From Prosapia bicincta (taxonomy: Eukaryota; Arthropoda; Insecta; Hemiptera; Cercopidae), in the NCBI GenBank assembly GCA_036971475.1, contig JBAIZL010000008.1, positions 32,647,212 through 32,711,211 on the forward strand: a stretch of 64,000 nt of DNA, given 5' to 3'. Positions 53,668-64,000 of the stretch are shown here, one piece after another. A program made the position numbers and the translations under genes. The notes beneath the pieces were generated by a model. The model searched no databases, had not been told where the DNA came from, and saw only the letters and a program-made list of their open reading frames with translations. Numbering within the stretch: the first letter of the stretch is position 1; each line of letters starts with the position of its first letter.

Positions 53668-53730
53668 GAAGTTATTATTATTACTTATAAATAATTTTTT
53701 CTACCACAAAGTGCAAAGATTTTACTTTTT

Positions 53731-53772
53731 GTGATAAGGCACCTTTCGGTCACATGACCATTGTCGAATCAC
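53731..53772 (-). ncRNA. Hammerhead-like motif with U3-A8 core
   Basis: On the minus strand: stem I GTGAT (53772-53768) pairs with ATCAC (53735-53731). The core TCGACAA (53767-53761) replaces CTGANGA. A U, stem II GGTC-ATGT-GACC, GAAA (53747-53744), near-self-complementary GGTGCC, U16.1 and U17 follow. The fold is complete, but C3 and G8 are changed to U and A (still able to pair) and U4 is C. Confidence 0.68.
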
Positions 53773-54485
53773 TGAATTAATTTTCTCTATTTTTCTGGTG
53801 TGGATGTTCGGTCCGTGTGTTGGTATTTGTTGACGTCATACATATTTCTTCTTGAGCCGCATGCATAATGTTTTTGAATAGTACGTGGTCTGCATATGTT
53901 GTCTGTAGGTTCATTAAATTGTTGTGTATGTTTTTATAAATGTGGTATTTTTCTAGTGAGTTTAGATCTAATGGGTTATTATTTATTTCAAGAATGGTTA
54001 GGTTATTTTCGTAATTTGTTATTTCATGTTTATATGATATTAGGTGTGCTGCAACATTTGATACTTTTGTATTTTTATTTTTGAATGCTCTGTAATGTTC
54101 TTCAAATCTTATTTTAAATCATCTGGTTGTTTTTCCTATGTAAAATGCGTTGCAGTGGTTACATATAATTTTGTAAATTCCTGGTAGGTTATGTTTTTCT
54201 GTATTTGTTTTGTGGTTGTGTTATTAAAATATTTTATTATTTTGTTGTTTGTTTGTATGTTGGAGTGTAGTATTCTTTGTTGTATATATTTGTTAATTTT
54301 TCTATTTTTTTATTGGTGTATTTATATTTTAGGTAGATTTTTTTATTTTTATTATTTTTGTGTTGTATTGAGGTTAGGTTTTTTTGTAAATTTATTGTAT
54401 ATGTTCTTTATAAGGTGTCTGTTGAATCCATTTTCTTTTGCTATTTTTGTAATGTTATCTAATTCTTCATTTAACTTGAGGATGA
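53731..54485 (-). pseudogene. Penelope-like element fragment: RT thumb end and GIY-YIG domain
   Basis: On the minus strand, from 54485 down, the frame shows the end of the reverse transcriptase (KLNEELDNITKIAKENGF), a decayed linker and a GIY-YIG domain (PGIYKIICNHCNAFYIGKT near 54190-54130). The nuclease tail follows (RFEEHYRAFKNKN, VAAHLISYKHEITNYENN, NSLEKYHIYKNI). A TGA sits where an Arg or Trp codon is expected after the YIG motif, and frames change in the linker. It ends in a hammerhead-like motif at 53772-53731. It belongs to the same subfamily as the fragment at 63129-63515, and lies in an intron of the unidentified gene. Confidence 0.85.
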
Positions 54486-54594
54486 TGGCACGACCAGTCA
54501 TTGAAAGTTAGCTCGCATAAATACCAAGTAAGATTCTTGTTTAAGTACATAAGTGAAAGTGATAGTGTATACAAGAAAACAGTGTTGCATAACT

Positions 54595-54639
<45 letters not shown>

Positions 54640-54712
54640 GTGTCAGATTATAAGATTATTTTAACTAGTAGGAATCTATAACTAAATTTAAAATGTATAA
54701 AAGATACTGTAC

Positions 54713-54937
54713 CTCTGACATTTTATACGGCCAAGTCTTTGGACGTGGACCTGTTTCCTCTGTCTTTATAGAACCAGATGCAGCTGTCTGTACTTTACAT
54801 TGGTTTGAAACAGTTTTAGTAGCTAATGTTGAGTGTTTTACTGTGCTTGCAGGCTTCCGAGTTGTAGTGGTATTTTGTTGAGTTATGGCTACTTTGACTT
54901 GTTGCAGATCTCCTGATCTACAGCTTCCTTCATTTCT
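54713..54937 (-). CDS. Unidentified gene, penultimate exon
   Basis: On the minus strand 75 codons lie between an acceptor (TTATGTTATTCAG) and a donor (GAG|GTACAG). Both ends are in phase 0. The product runs from RNEGSCRSGDLQQVKVAITQ through a Thr/Lys-rich stretch to RPKTWPYKMSE. Composition is again Ser/Thr/Lys-rich and probably disordered. It joins in frame to VKSRYLEQ of the last exon and to SLLR of the exon at 58629-58823. No domain was recognised. Confidence 0.7.
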
Positions 54938-56326
54938 CTGAATAACATAAACAAGTGATGTTGATGTAACTTTATACTACAAATAATACCAATTTCTATT
55001 TATTAACATTCCATTATTTTAATACTATTTTTTTATAATAACCTAAGGATCAAATGAGGGTAGATAAATTAATTTAGCACTACAATTCAAATTGAAAACT
55101 TCTAATACTTTAGAGAGTTCTAAATAACTTCCCTCTAAAGCACTTTTTTATAGCTTCCATAGGGTTCCAAATAAAATATCGCCACTATTTCATACATTTT
55201 CTTAATTTGGATCATACTATGAAGATGTCATGAAATTAAATAGCTTTTGTGACACTGCTCTGTTTGCTTATAGCTACTTACTGTTTGCTTATAGCTAACT
55301 GATTGCTTTATTGCTTATGGCAATACGTTATTCTATTTTTTTCGTCAAACAAAAAATACTAATGCTTCTTGGATAAAGTATGCCAATCTCTAAGTATCCA
55401 TTTTATTTTTAAAAAGCCCCATATTTCAAGATATTTTTACGATTCCCAGCAATATTTACATATACTGTATTTTCTATCTCAGTTAAGCTTTTAACAGTAA
55501 ACAGAAAGGGTTTTAGTATCCCATGTTTATACTAAAAAAGTTTAAAAAATTAATCATTCATTTTTATTTTGTGGAGGTTATATAAAAATAACAAACCAGA
55601 TAGATTATAATGATACAAAAAGATATGCTGCAGACAAGGAAATGGTTTTCTATGTAAATAAATTCTAATAGTTTTGTTAATCCATTTAAAATTCATTTGA
55701 AATATCTACAAGAAACTATTTTTACCGAGTCTAAACCCTGTAGAAGCAGACTATGACATTAGACTTCTTGAATTCTTCAAATCAATACTTTTTAGCTGAC
55801 TCTATGAAAACAATTTTAAACAAAAAATTAAAATGAAATGTATGTGGGAATATTACAGTATTGTAACAATCATTAATTGGGATAGTTAATATGGAGAAAT
55901 ATTAATACTTTTCTTGAGCCCTGTGGACTATTTAACTAAAAACGTTGGCTTTTATTTAGTTGTAAAGGAATATATTTATGTTTGTATTCCACAAACATAT
56001 TTTTAAGAAAATACTTATCCCAAAGTTTTGAAACATTACTTCCTAACTTTTTTCAGTGAAAGACACAACAATTCAAAGATGCTATTAACAATTAAACCTA
56101 CCCATCAAACCTTAAATAGCTTTGGTTCACATTATGTTCCCTTTAGGTTATTTAATTATCTTATGACAGATATTGATTAAAAACAAATCTAAAAAATTAG
56201 ATAGAAGACTGGCAGACTACCCTGGTGATAGTCTGTAACACACTTACCATACAGTAAGTCCCAATAGGTTCTTTCTCTGGTAGACAACGGACATAGCGAG
56301 TCCAAAATTTATATATATATATATAT
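54938..56326. other. Intron of the unidentified gene
   Basis: AT-rich intron sequence with no recognised element up to the TG/TA run near 56310-56340. Confidence 0.5.
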
Positions 56327-56342
56327 GTGTGTGTGTGTGCTG

Positions 56343-56612
56343 ATACATATTCCTTTACGGATGGAAAAATATGATAAAAAGTTATTATCTGGAGTATATC
56401 CGTTCATTCTGAAATGCACAAAATAGCAGTTCTGATGTTTCGCTAGAATCTCATCTAGCATTGACGAGGTGAAGAGCGAGTCAACTGTTGTTGGGTTCAC
56501 CTCATCAATGCTAGATGAGATTCTAGCGAAACGTCGGAACTACTATTTTGTGCACTGTAGAATGAATGGATGTACTCTAGATAATAACTCTTCATCATAT
56601 ATATATATATAT
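56343..56612. ncRNA. Inverted pair of hammerhead-like PLE units
   Basis: Arms at about 56355-56478 (minus) and 56488-56612 (plus) are inverted copies of the unit that forms the tandem array at 12.9-13.5 kb. Minus core: TCGTCAA, GCTAG/CTAGC stem II, GAAACATC. Plus core: TCATCAA, the same stem II, GAAACGTC. Both have T at position 3 and A at position 8. The plus copy has also lost G5. Activity is doubtful. Confidence 0.65.
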
Positions 56613-56615
56613 ATC

Positions 56616-56676
56616 ACTTTCACTTATGTACTTAAACAAGATTCTTGTTTAAGTACATAAGTGAAAGTGATAAGTG
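56616..56676. repeat. 61-bp near-perfect palindrome
   Basis: CACTTATGTACTTAAACAAG and its reverse complement face each other around ATT, within longer arms that begin TATCACTTT. The right half continues into sequence (GTGTATACAAGAAAACAG) that also occurs at about 54560 next to another PLE, pointing to a shared element end. Confidence 0.88.
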
Positions 56677-56719
56677 TATACAAGAAAACAGTGTTGCATA
56701 ATCTACAAATATATATATA

Positions 56720-57414
56720 TAAACTTAGTGTTTTGTATTAGGGTGGGTTGGAAAAAAATAACTTTTTTTTAAATGCTACACCGCGGAAAACTTTCCAATG
56801 GGGTAGATAAGTAAAATTCTAGGTAAAAACAAAATATACAATAAACCCCCAGCTAGCACATTGAACATTTTACAAGTATTTCTACAGTGCCTAACCAATA
56901 ATATTTTATAGTGCTATAGTGAAAATCTTTTATTAAATAGGCTAAGTAAGAAACACAAAACCAAACTATTACTGTAAAAATATTTCAATTTCCAGTAGTG
57001 CAAAAGACTCAAAAATCGGGAAAATGGGCATACTATCCCCTTAAAGGAAGGTATGGTGTAGCATGCTGTGTTGAGTATTAATGCCACATTCTATTTTTGT
57101 TTTTTTACAGTATACTCCATTTAATTGTAATCTAATTATCATACGTATATCTCAAGGATATGAATAAAACAACAAATGTTTGTTATCTTATAAATTTAAT
57201 GGCATGTTTAATTGAATTTTTTTTTTAAATTGCAACCAATCAATTTTAACAAATAAAATACTTTAAAAAGTTTTAAAACAAATTATTAAATACATTTTTA
57301 ATACATAATGAAATGAATTTTAGTAACTTTGCCAAACACATGTTAAAACTGAAATTTTTTTTAAATAACTCAAATAAATTTAAAACATAAAACCATCAGT
57401 TGAACAAAATGAAC
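56720..57414. other. AT-rich intron sequence
   Basis: No element or exon recognised between the palindrome and the Tigger MITE. Confidence 0.45.
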
Positions 57415-58255
57415 TACAGTAAACTCCCGATTATCCGTGGGCGGATTAATCGATTTGCGGATTATCCGGGGCCTGCCATTGTTGTACAAAATATCCAATT
57501 TTTATTCCAATCAGATTCATGTGTTTAAATTTCCAAACGGTGAATTACGACGTAAATACATATAAGGCTTAATAGAAGTTAAGATGGAGGGAATAGATAT
57601 GTAAATATACGTACTAATTTTTACATTGAAAGGGAAGCATCCCGAAGCGGGCCAGCGAAATAAAAGGGGCGAGCAGACTACTGTATATAAGAGACAATGA
57701 TTAAATGCTTGTACGCCCAAAAACCTAATGTGTATCATAAGATTGTAAACAAATGTCGGCTAATCTCGGCTATAAATAGTCTAGGACGTGACATATGCAT
57801 TATCCATGTCTGTCATATACATTATCGATCTTTATGGCTTTGTGACACAAGTTGACACTGTGCGACAAATTGGTTCTCAAGAAACTTAGATCGCATATTA
57901 AAGCTAAATCAATGCTCACAAAAAAACAGACGAAAGTGACAGATTTTTTTGTTAAAAAGTGAAAGTATTGTGTAAAGGAAATTACATATGTACATAAATA
58001 GTTACTTTTGACATATACTTATGTACGTATTGTAAATAGTTAGACATATGAATGTACATGTTATAATCCGTCAAATACATCGACATTTTAAATTATTTTC
58101 TGTATTTATTTGGGTCATTATTTGTATAACTTATGGTATAATAATCGATTATCGATCGTTTTGTGTATTCTTTGTTCATAGCGGATTATCCGGGGAATTC
58201 GTTATCCGGCGTTGCCGGGCCACCCTATTCCACGGATAATCGGGAGTTTACTGTA
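57415..58255. mobile_element. Tigger-type non-autonomous element, 841 bp, with transposase tail remnant
   Basis: The two ends (57415-57440 and 58230-58255) are perfect 26-bp inverted repeats starting TACAGTAAACTCCCG, flanked by TA-type sequence. GGATTATCCGGGG motifs recur inside both ends. At about 57917-57961 a plus-strand frame reads KKQTKVTDFFVKK followed by a stop, the typical C-terminal end of Tigger/jerky transposases. This shows it is an internally deleted derivative of an autonomous element. It lies in an intron of the unidentified gene. Confidence 0.9.
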
Positions 58256-58387
58256 TTTATATTTCCTATATTTTTATGCAAGGTAAAATCATGTTTTACT
58301 GGGGCATCTTGGAGGTTTTGGTAGTGAGTTGCTCCTGTCAAAATAAAGTTGGTTTCTCTCTAAGTCATCTAAGAGTTATGTATATAA

Positions 58388-58420
<33 letters not shown>

Positions 58421-58628
58421 ATGTGTAAGTGTTGTAGTTGTGATGTTAACTCACCAAACATTTTTGCAGAGTATACATACATACCTTTAAAAAGCTTTAT
58501 ATTAAATAAGCTCTATCACCCTTATTGATTCAATAAATTGATCATTAAACATTTTGTGTTTGTGACAACAAAAATTACAGCCTAAATTAAATGTTAATCA
58601 AATATTATCTTTAACTATTCTATCTTAC

Positions 58629-58823
58629 TCGCAATAAGCTTGAATGTCTCGCACGACGTCTTTCGTCTCCTGGTACAATAACTAAACAGGCAGCATCTTG
58701 AATCTTATGCCTCAAATGTGGTTCCATTAGAGACCATGCTGGAGTTCTTGCTGCTCTAGCTGCTTGTCTAATTAGACAATTCTCAACAACTATGGACAGT
58801 CGTCGTAAAAGTTCTATAAAAGC
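58629..58823 (-). CDS. Unidentified gene, upstream exon with helical segment
   Basis: On the minus strand 65 codons (phase 0 at both ends) lie between an acceptor (TTTGTTTCACCAG) and a donor (CGA|GTAAGA). The product begins AFIELLRRLSIVVENCLIRQ, continues AARAARTPAWSLMEPHLRHK and ends RRRARHSSLLR. It is predicted mostly helical and amphipathic, unlike the disordered downstream exons, and reads as conserved protein. The family was not recognised. A PLE is inserted about 110 bp upstream, in the preceding intron and in opposite orientation. Upstream exons lie outside the window or were not found. Confidence 0.75.
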
Positions 58824-58929
58824 CTGGTGAAACAAATTGAAGAAATAAAATAATAAACATTAAAAATAAACACGGGAAAAAGTATAATCAACTAGTATGT
58901 AAAACACAATATACTCTCAACCTACAAAA

Positions 58930-61045
58930 AAATTCTACCCCCGTACAGTTGAACTCTCTAATACCAAATTCACACAACACAAAGCCCTAAAATACAACCT
59001 ACATTATGAATCAAATAACATAACAAATTGAAACAGTATACCTCAAATTGAAACAGCCATACAAAAAACCAACACCAAAGACCAAGACTCACCTCGACAT
59101 GACATAAAAAACCTAAACACAAAAACATAACCAACAAAAACATGAAAAATGAAATTAAAATCCTTGCAAACATAAAACAAAAAGTACAACTAAACAATAT
59201 CACACTCACCACAGCAGACAAAGGTCACACCACATTAATTATTAATACAATTAGCCTAAATGAGAAAATCAATGATTAGATAATAAATAATAATACAATA
59301 CACCTACATACAAATCCAACTGAGAAATATCACAGAACCATCAAAATACTAATTAATACATTATCAGCAAAAACAAAAAATACCACCTAGAACAAATCCA
59401 CCCTAAAGCACCTACACTCCTCGCTCTCCCTTAAATTCACAAATCCAATATCCCCATCCGAGCCATCATCATGAACTACCAAAATGTTCTTGCAAATAAA
59501 CTAGCAGAATACATGAACAAAATAGTCAGACAATCTATTAACTAAACACCGAAACACACATAAAAAACAGAACAAACGTCATAAATAAAATAAAAAAACT
59601 TAAACATACCACAAAATTCAACACTACTATCACTCGACATAACAAATATGTACACCAACATACCCATACCCGAAACACTCAACATCCTAAAAACCCAATT
59701 AATGCAGAGCAACATATCAGAAACCCATGTCACTGAAATCCTAAACATCCTCCAAACCATCACCAAACAAAACTATTTCAGCAACTCAAATTTTTATTCC
59801 CAACTAGATGGCCTAGCCATGGGAAATCCTATCAACAGCATCCTAAGCAAAATGTTCCTACAACACATAGAAAACACCAAGATACTCACAAACAAGACAC
59901 ACGCACATAAAATCATTTACTGGCATAGGTACTATGATGATATCATAACACTATACAGAGGCAACTCCCAACAATGCGAAAAACTCCTCATGTACACTAA
60001 TAAAATACGCCTAAAACTCCAGTTCATCTCAGAGATTAAAGCCAACCAATTCCTAAACTTCCTTGACCTAACCATAACAAAAAACTACACACAAAAACAC
60101 AGCTTCAACATTTACAGGAAACCAACAACAACAGACACAGTTATCCACAACACCTCAAACCACCCTATCCAACACAAACATGCTGACTTTAGATCCATGC
60201 TCCACAGACACAAAGAAGTACCAATGACCAAAGAAAACATAAACAAAGAACTAGGTACCATTAAATATTTAGCTTAATTTATAATTATAGCTTAATTAGT
60301 TATTAGTTATAGCTAATTAATAATAATTTAGCTTAATTATTTAGCGCCCTTTATAAGGATACTACACCACAATAACAGACAAACTATGGCACAGTGTACA
60401 AAAAAACACTAAAATCAACACTACAGGGAGGGAAAACAAATACAAAATCAGAAAATTAAATAAAATAGCCTACAAATTTCAAAAACAGGATACAAAATAC
60501 CCTACAAAACTAATAACAAGTTACAATACCAAATATAACACGACACCAACAACAAAGATAAACTACAAGCACCTGGCATATACAAACTAAACTGCCACAA
60601 ATGCAACAAATTCTATATTGGAAAAACAGGTTATAGCTTTAAACTAAGAGTCGAGGAACACGAACAGAACACCAACTCAACATTTTATAATCACATAAAA
60701 GAAACAGGACACAAATACACAGACATTTACCATAACCTAGAAATCCTACACATCAACAAAAAAAGGACCACATCTCAACATACTATAATAATATGAAATT
60801 TACAGACACGCAAAAACACAAAGTACAAACATATTAAAAGAGCAAACACAATACAAATCACACATACTCTTTGATACAATCGAAAACTAGCATTTAAACC
60901 ATTACCGCTTGACCCGACATCTCCAAGCAGAAGATACTGATGAAGATCGCCACATAGTGATCGAAAACATTCTGTCTCAGTAAGTTTTCACAAATTTACA
61001 AAATTTATAGTTCGGATAGTCATAAACTAATGTTAAAGTGATAAA
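58930..61045 (+). pseudogene. Penelope-like element, longest copy in the window
   Basis: This copy retains much of the reverse transcriptase. Visible in order are an N-terminal region (QHKALKYNLHYES), TTADKGHTTLIIN, an LPKIHK-like segment (KIHKSNIPIRAIIMNY near 59440), MYTNIPIPETLNIL (59648 on), QLDGLAMGNPINSILSKMF, YYDD (59930-59941), NFLDLTITKN and YRKPTTTD. A GIY-YIG domain starts near 60575 (GIYKLNCHKCNKFYIGKTG). The intact stretch is 59648-60277 (209 codons). Upstream, stops and frameshifts are frequent. An AT-rich insertion of about 80 bp (60278-60357) separates thumb and linker. A hammerhead lies at 60932-60977. It sits in an intron of the unidentified gene, antisense to it. Confidence 0.9.
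60932..60977 (+). ncRNA. Hammerhead ribozyme motif at the PLE 3' end
   Basis: CTGATGA (60937-60943), stem II GATCG/TGATC, GAAA (60963-60966), then ACATTC with C17 at 60972. Stem I pairs AGATA (60932-60936) with TGTCT (60973-60977). Stem III is AACATT instead of the self-complementary AACGTT of the sister copies, so it may be weakened. Confidence 0.8.
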
Positions 61046-63128
61046 TTGAAGAAAAATTAAATGCTTAAACAATAAAAATTCATTATAGAAAAACAGTTTT
61101 TAAATTTTATGTTCTTATACATAGTTTTATACAAAATTTTAATTTTATAAGATAAACTTTTGTAAGAAAGCAATTCCAGGTATTAGTTATTTGAAACTGT
61201 AAATCTTATGGAATTAATCTTTATTTAAAAAATATATATATTACCACTTAAAAACAAATAACAATTTTGTAATAGAAACATGTTTATAGAAACTTTTATG
61301 ATTTTTTTTAATACAAGGAAGAAAAGTTCAGTTACTGACATTTTAAAATCTATAACAACTTTAAGGATCAAGTGTTTGTTTTTACATAAGGCTGAAACTA
61401 ATTCTTCCTTATGGTAGCAATAGATGGCATTAAAGTACTTTGAACTAAATCTAATTGGAGGATGATTTGTTGATAAAGGTATCATCAGTCATCTTTTAGT
61501 TTGCTAGTAACACAAACTATCTTTTAGGCTTAAACATCAGCATTCCAAAATTTAAAATACCAAGGAAACTAAAACAATCAAACATTTTGTGGAACGACAA
61601 AATCTTATCCTCCAGGAAAGTGAGCTAATAAACATAGAAAAAGTAATATAATAAATGCTTGTGTTAGTAATATTTTTGTCAAGTCCCATCATTACATACC
61701 AGATTTTAGATTTCTTTTAATTTCTCTTATATTTGTATTAAAAGTAAATTTCTTTAATTTAGTTACTAAAATGAACTAGCTTGTAGCATAATAATAATAA
61801 TAACGAAAACCAAGTCACAAGCAATAATTTTCTTAAACACGTTTCAATGACAAAGTCAAAAATAACTTTATTGAAAATATAATTACTGACAAATTTAAGT
61901 TATTATAATTAAAAATAAATTAAATTTTTCTTATTATTCATTTATTCACTTTTATTGTTCAGTTTACAACAAATACATTTTGAAATAGTCTTTTTTTATA
62001 ATGTAAGGCTTCTTTGGTCAGGTTTATAATTTTCTGTGAGTTTGTTTTCAGCGGAAAGCAGTGTAACTGCTAGACACTATTTCTTCTCCTGCTTCTTTTT
62101 ACTCAATAGCAATTACAAGAGAATGCCATTTTGGTAAGTTTATTTATTAACAGTTGGTAAAACCACAGCATTTCTCGCTAATATGTATCATATTTTTAAA
62201 AAAGACAGGAAAGATATTAAAGTTACTGCTCAGGTTTGTATGATAACGTGTTCTCATCTTATTTATTTTGTAAGGTAATGTAGTTACTTATTACAAAGAA
62301 ATCTAATTATTCTCCACAAATCCGTTATACTGTTCACTACTCAAAATATAGGAATTTCTTAATAGGTTTGGTGAGTATGGCAAATAAAGAGTAATTACCT
62401 TGTATACGGTAAAAGGAGTTACTGTGTACGGAGTAAAAGGAAAGAGTAATTAGGATCATTTAAGAAACTTTGTATCCAACTTACAATTTTAACAATATCT
62501 TCTATGAAACAAATCATATCTCATACCAAGAAACATCATTAAACAAAATGATTTTTCTAATTAAAAGAAGTTTTATATTATTTAAATATGTGTCTCACGA
62601 ACTCCTCATACAGGAAGGTTATTAGGCTGTGAATATTCTTACAAAACTAGTTCTTAATACCCCAAGATACTACTAATATTTGTTTAACATTCTACTGAGA
62701 ATATTGTATAGCTGGAAGAATATTTACCAGACGCTAAAAGAAAGAATAACATCAAAACTTTATTTAAATAGGAAAACAAATCCAGGGTCAGCTCGTCATA
62801 CGCAGATGGGAAGAGTATGTTGAGACAACAACTCTATTTCAGGAGGAAGTAATTAAAAGCTATTTCAGAGCATTAAAAAATGTCAAGGAAGTAATTACGG
62901 ACAACCAAAAAATGGAATGAGAACAGTCATACCCTACAAAAGATGCCACCAAAAAATAATAAAAAAAATAGGGATAAGCACAACTAGAGATGACATAAAA
63001 TGGAACAGAGTGAAAGGGAAATACAAAGATAAGATGTAGGCTGGCTAGTAGATGTGATCATTGTAAAATACTAGTATTACTATTGTGAGTAATTTTATCC
63101 ACCTTTAAGTGCAATGATTTTACCTTGT
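61046..63128. other. AT-rich sequence with one hammerhead remnant
   Basis: No exon was recognised. At about 61838-61860, on the minus strand, GACTTTGTCATTGAAACGTG resembles the stem II-GAAACGT part of the 49.8-kb unit, but the CTGATGA half is missing. Confidence 0.45.
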
Positions 63129-63170
63129 GTGATGAGGCGCCTTTCGGTCACTTGACCATTGTCGAATCAC
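63129..63170 (-). ncRNA. Hammerhead-like motif with U3-A8 core
   Basis: On the minus strand GTGAT (63170-63166) pairs with ATCAC (63133-63129). The core is TCGACAA (63165-63159), stem II GGTC/GACC, then GAAA, the fully self-complementary GGCGCC, U16.1 and C17 (63134). It is identical in core to the 53.7-kb copy, with a stronger stem III. Confidence 0.7.
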
Positions 63171-63515
63171 TGATTACTTTTCTCGATTTTTCTGGTGTAG
63201 ATGTTCGGTCCGTGGTGTTGGTATTTGTTGACGTGATACACATTTCCTCTTGAGTCTCGTGTAAAATGTTTTGGAATAGTATGTCTTCTGTATATGTTGT
63301 TTGTAGATTCATTATATTGTTGTGTATGTTTTTATAAATGTGGTATTTTTCTAGTGAGTTTAGTTCTATTGGGTTATTATTTATTTCAAGTATAGTTAGA
63401 TTATTTTCGTAATTTGTTATTTCATGTTTATGTGATATTAGGTGTGCTGCAACATTTGATACTTTAGAATTTTTGTTTTTGAATGCTCTATAATGTTCTT
63501 CAAATCTTATTTTAG
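63129..63515 (-). pseudogene. Penelope-like element fragment: GIY-YIG nuclease tail
   Basis: The minus-strand frame reads RFEEHYRAFKNKNSKVSN, VAAHLISHKHEITNYENN, NSLEKYHIYKNI and on to the end of the protein. It is the nuclease C-terminal half of the same subfamily as 53731-54485, to which it is very similar. The GIY-YIG motifs themselves are missing because mariner sequence replaces them at about 63516. Confidence 0.85.
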
Positions 63516-63519
63516 CGGC

Positions 63520-64000
63520 CAATGGAAGTTGCTCAGGAATCACTAAATGAAGTCAACGACGATGCAGAATTACTGAAACGTATTATAACAGGCGACGAAA
63601 CATGGGTTTACGGATATGATATTGAAACGAAGGCTCAATCGTCCCAGTGGAAGCATTCTGGCTCTCCAAGACCGAAAAAGGCTCAGCAAGTGCGGTCGAA
63701 CGTCAAGGTTATGCTTAATGTGTTCTTTGTTTTTAATGGCATAGTGCATCATGAATTCTCGCCACAATTCAAACGATCAATAAAGTGTACTATCTACAAG
63801 TTCAACGTCGTTTGTGTGAAGCAGTGCGAAGAAAACGTCCGGATTTGTGGCAAAACAATTTATGGCTTTTGCATTACGATAATGCACCGACTCACACATC
63901 GTTGCTTGTTCCTGATTTTTTGGCGAAAAATAAAACTGTAATGATGCCCCAACCTCCATATTCACCAGACATGACCCCTTGTTACTTTTTTCCTTTTTCC
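63520..64000 (+). pseudogene. mariner transposase, 5'-truncated and catalytically broken
   Basis: The frame encodes ITGDETWVYGYDIETKAQSS, then NVKVMLNVFFVFNGIVHHEF, and, after a frameshift near 63772, YDNAPTHTSLLVPDFLAKNK and MMPQPPYSPDMTPCYFF. These are the hallmarks of mariner-family (DD34D) transposases. The first Asp (63594-63596) and the second (63878-63880) are present. Exactly 34 residues later, where the third Asp belongs, the codon is TAC (Tyr, 63983-63985), one base from GAC. The helix-turn-helix part is missing at the 5' side, where the sequence joins a PLE fragment, and the window edge cuts the 3' end. Confidence 0.92.

Noticed and set aside
53896..54511. Plus-strand hydrophobic frames resembling membrane proteins
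   Set aside because: They are the reverse complement of an A-rich PLE fragment, which makes Phe/Leu/Tyr-rich artefacts.

Overview
This is AT-rich eukaryotic nuclear DNA, almost certainly from an insect with a large, repeat-filled genome. The reasons are split genes with GT/AG splice sites, an IMD-pathway-type peptidoglycan recognition receptor, and a mixture of Penelope-like elements (PLEs), pogo/Tigger, mariner, LINE and LTR elements. A hemipteran or another non-holometabolous insect fits best, but the species cannot be named from sequence alone.

Host genes. Two partial genes are supported, both on the minus strand. (1) A PGRP-LC-like immune receptor has one exon at 28233-28515 (cytoplasmic part with a cRHIM-like motif) and one at 9189-9394 (a single transmembrane helix). 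The splice phases match exactly (1 and 1) across an intron of about 18.8 kb. The PGRP domain itself is not in the window. (2) The last three exons of an unidentified gene lie at 58629-58823, 54713-54937 and 51977-52927. All are in phase 0 and end in a Ser/Lys-rich, probably disordered tail.

Layout. 1-6336: 36 copies of a 176-bp satellite. 6.3-9.1 kb: PLE debris, a 480-bp TG tract and palindromes. 9.8-12.06 kb: two 5'-truncated PLEs head to head. 12.9-13.7 kb: tandem hammerhead-like PLE units. 14.35-24.87 kb: about 232 copies of a 45-bp minisatellite. 26.6-31.8 kb: palindromes, TG tracts, the PGRP exon and a PLE. 31.9-39.1 kb: a large inverted repeat of LTR-like sequence with a 2.57-kb Tigger element between its arms. 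39.3-45.3 kb: a broken LTR retrotransposon (primer-binding site, gag) invaded by a LINE and by PLE units, with internal duplications. 45.3-52 kb: AT-rich sequence with a Tigger MITE. 52-64 kb: exons of the unidentified gene among PLEs, a second MITE and, at the edge, a mariner copy lacking its third catalytic Asp.

The dominant theme is RNA. At least fifteen PLE-derived sites can be folded into type I hammerhead ribozyme motifs (or recognisable remnants) with minimal, often self-complementary stem III. Several have an exact core. Two families share a shifted core in which the C3-G8 pair is replaced by U3-A8. Many of these units lie in inverted pairs or tandem arrays and abut (TA)n tracts. No intact autonomous transposon was found.
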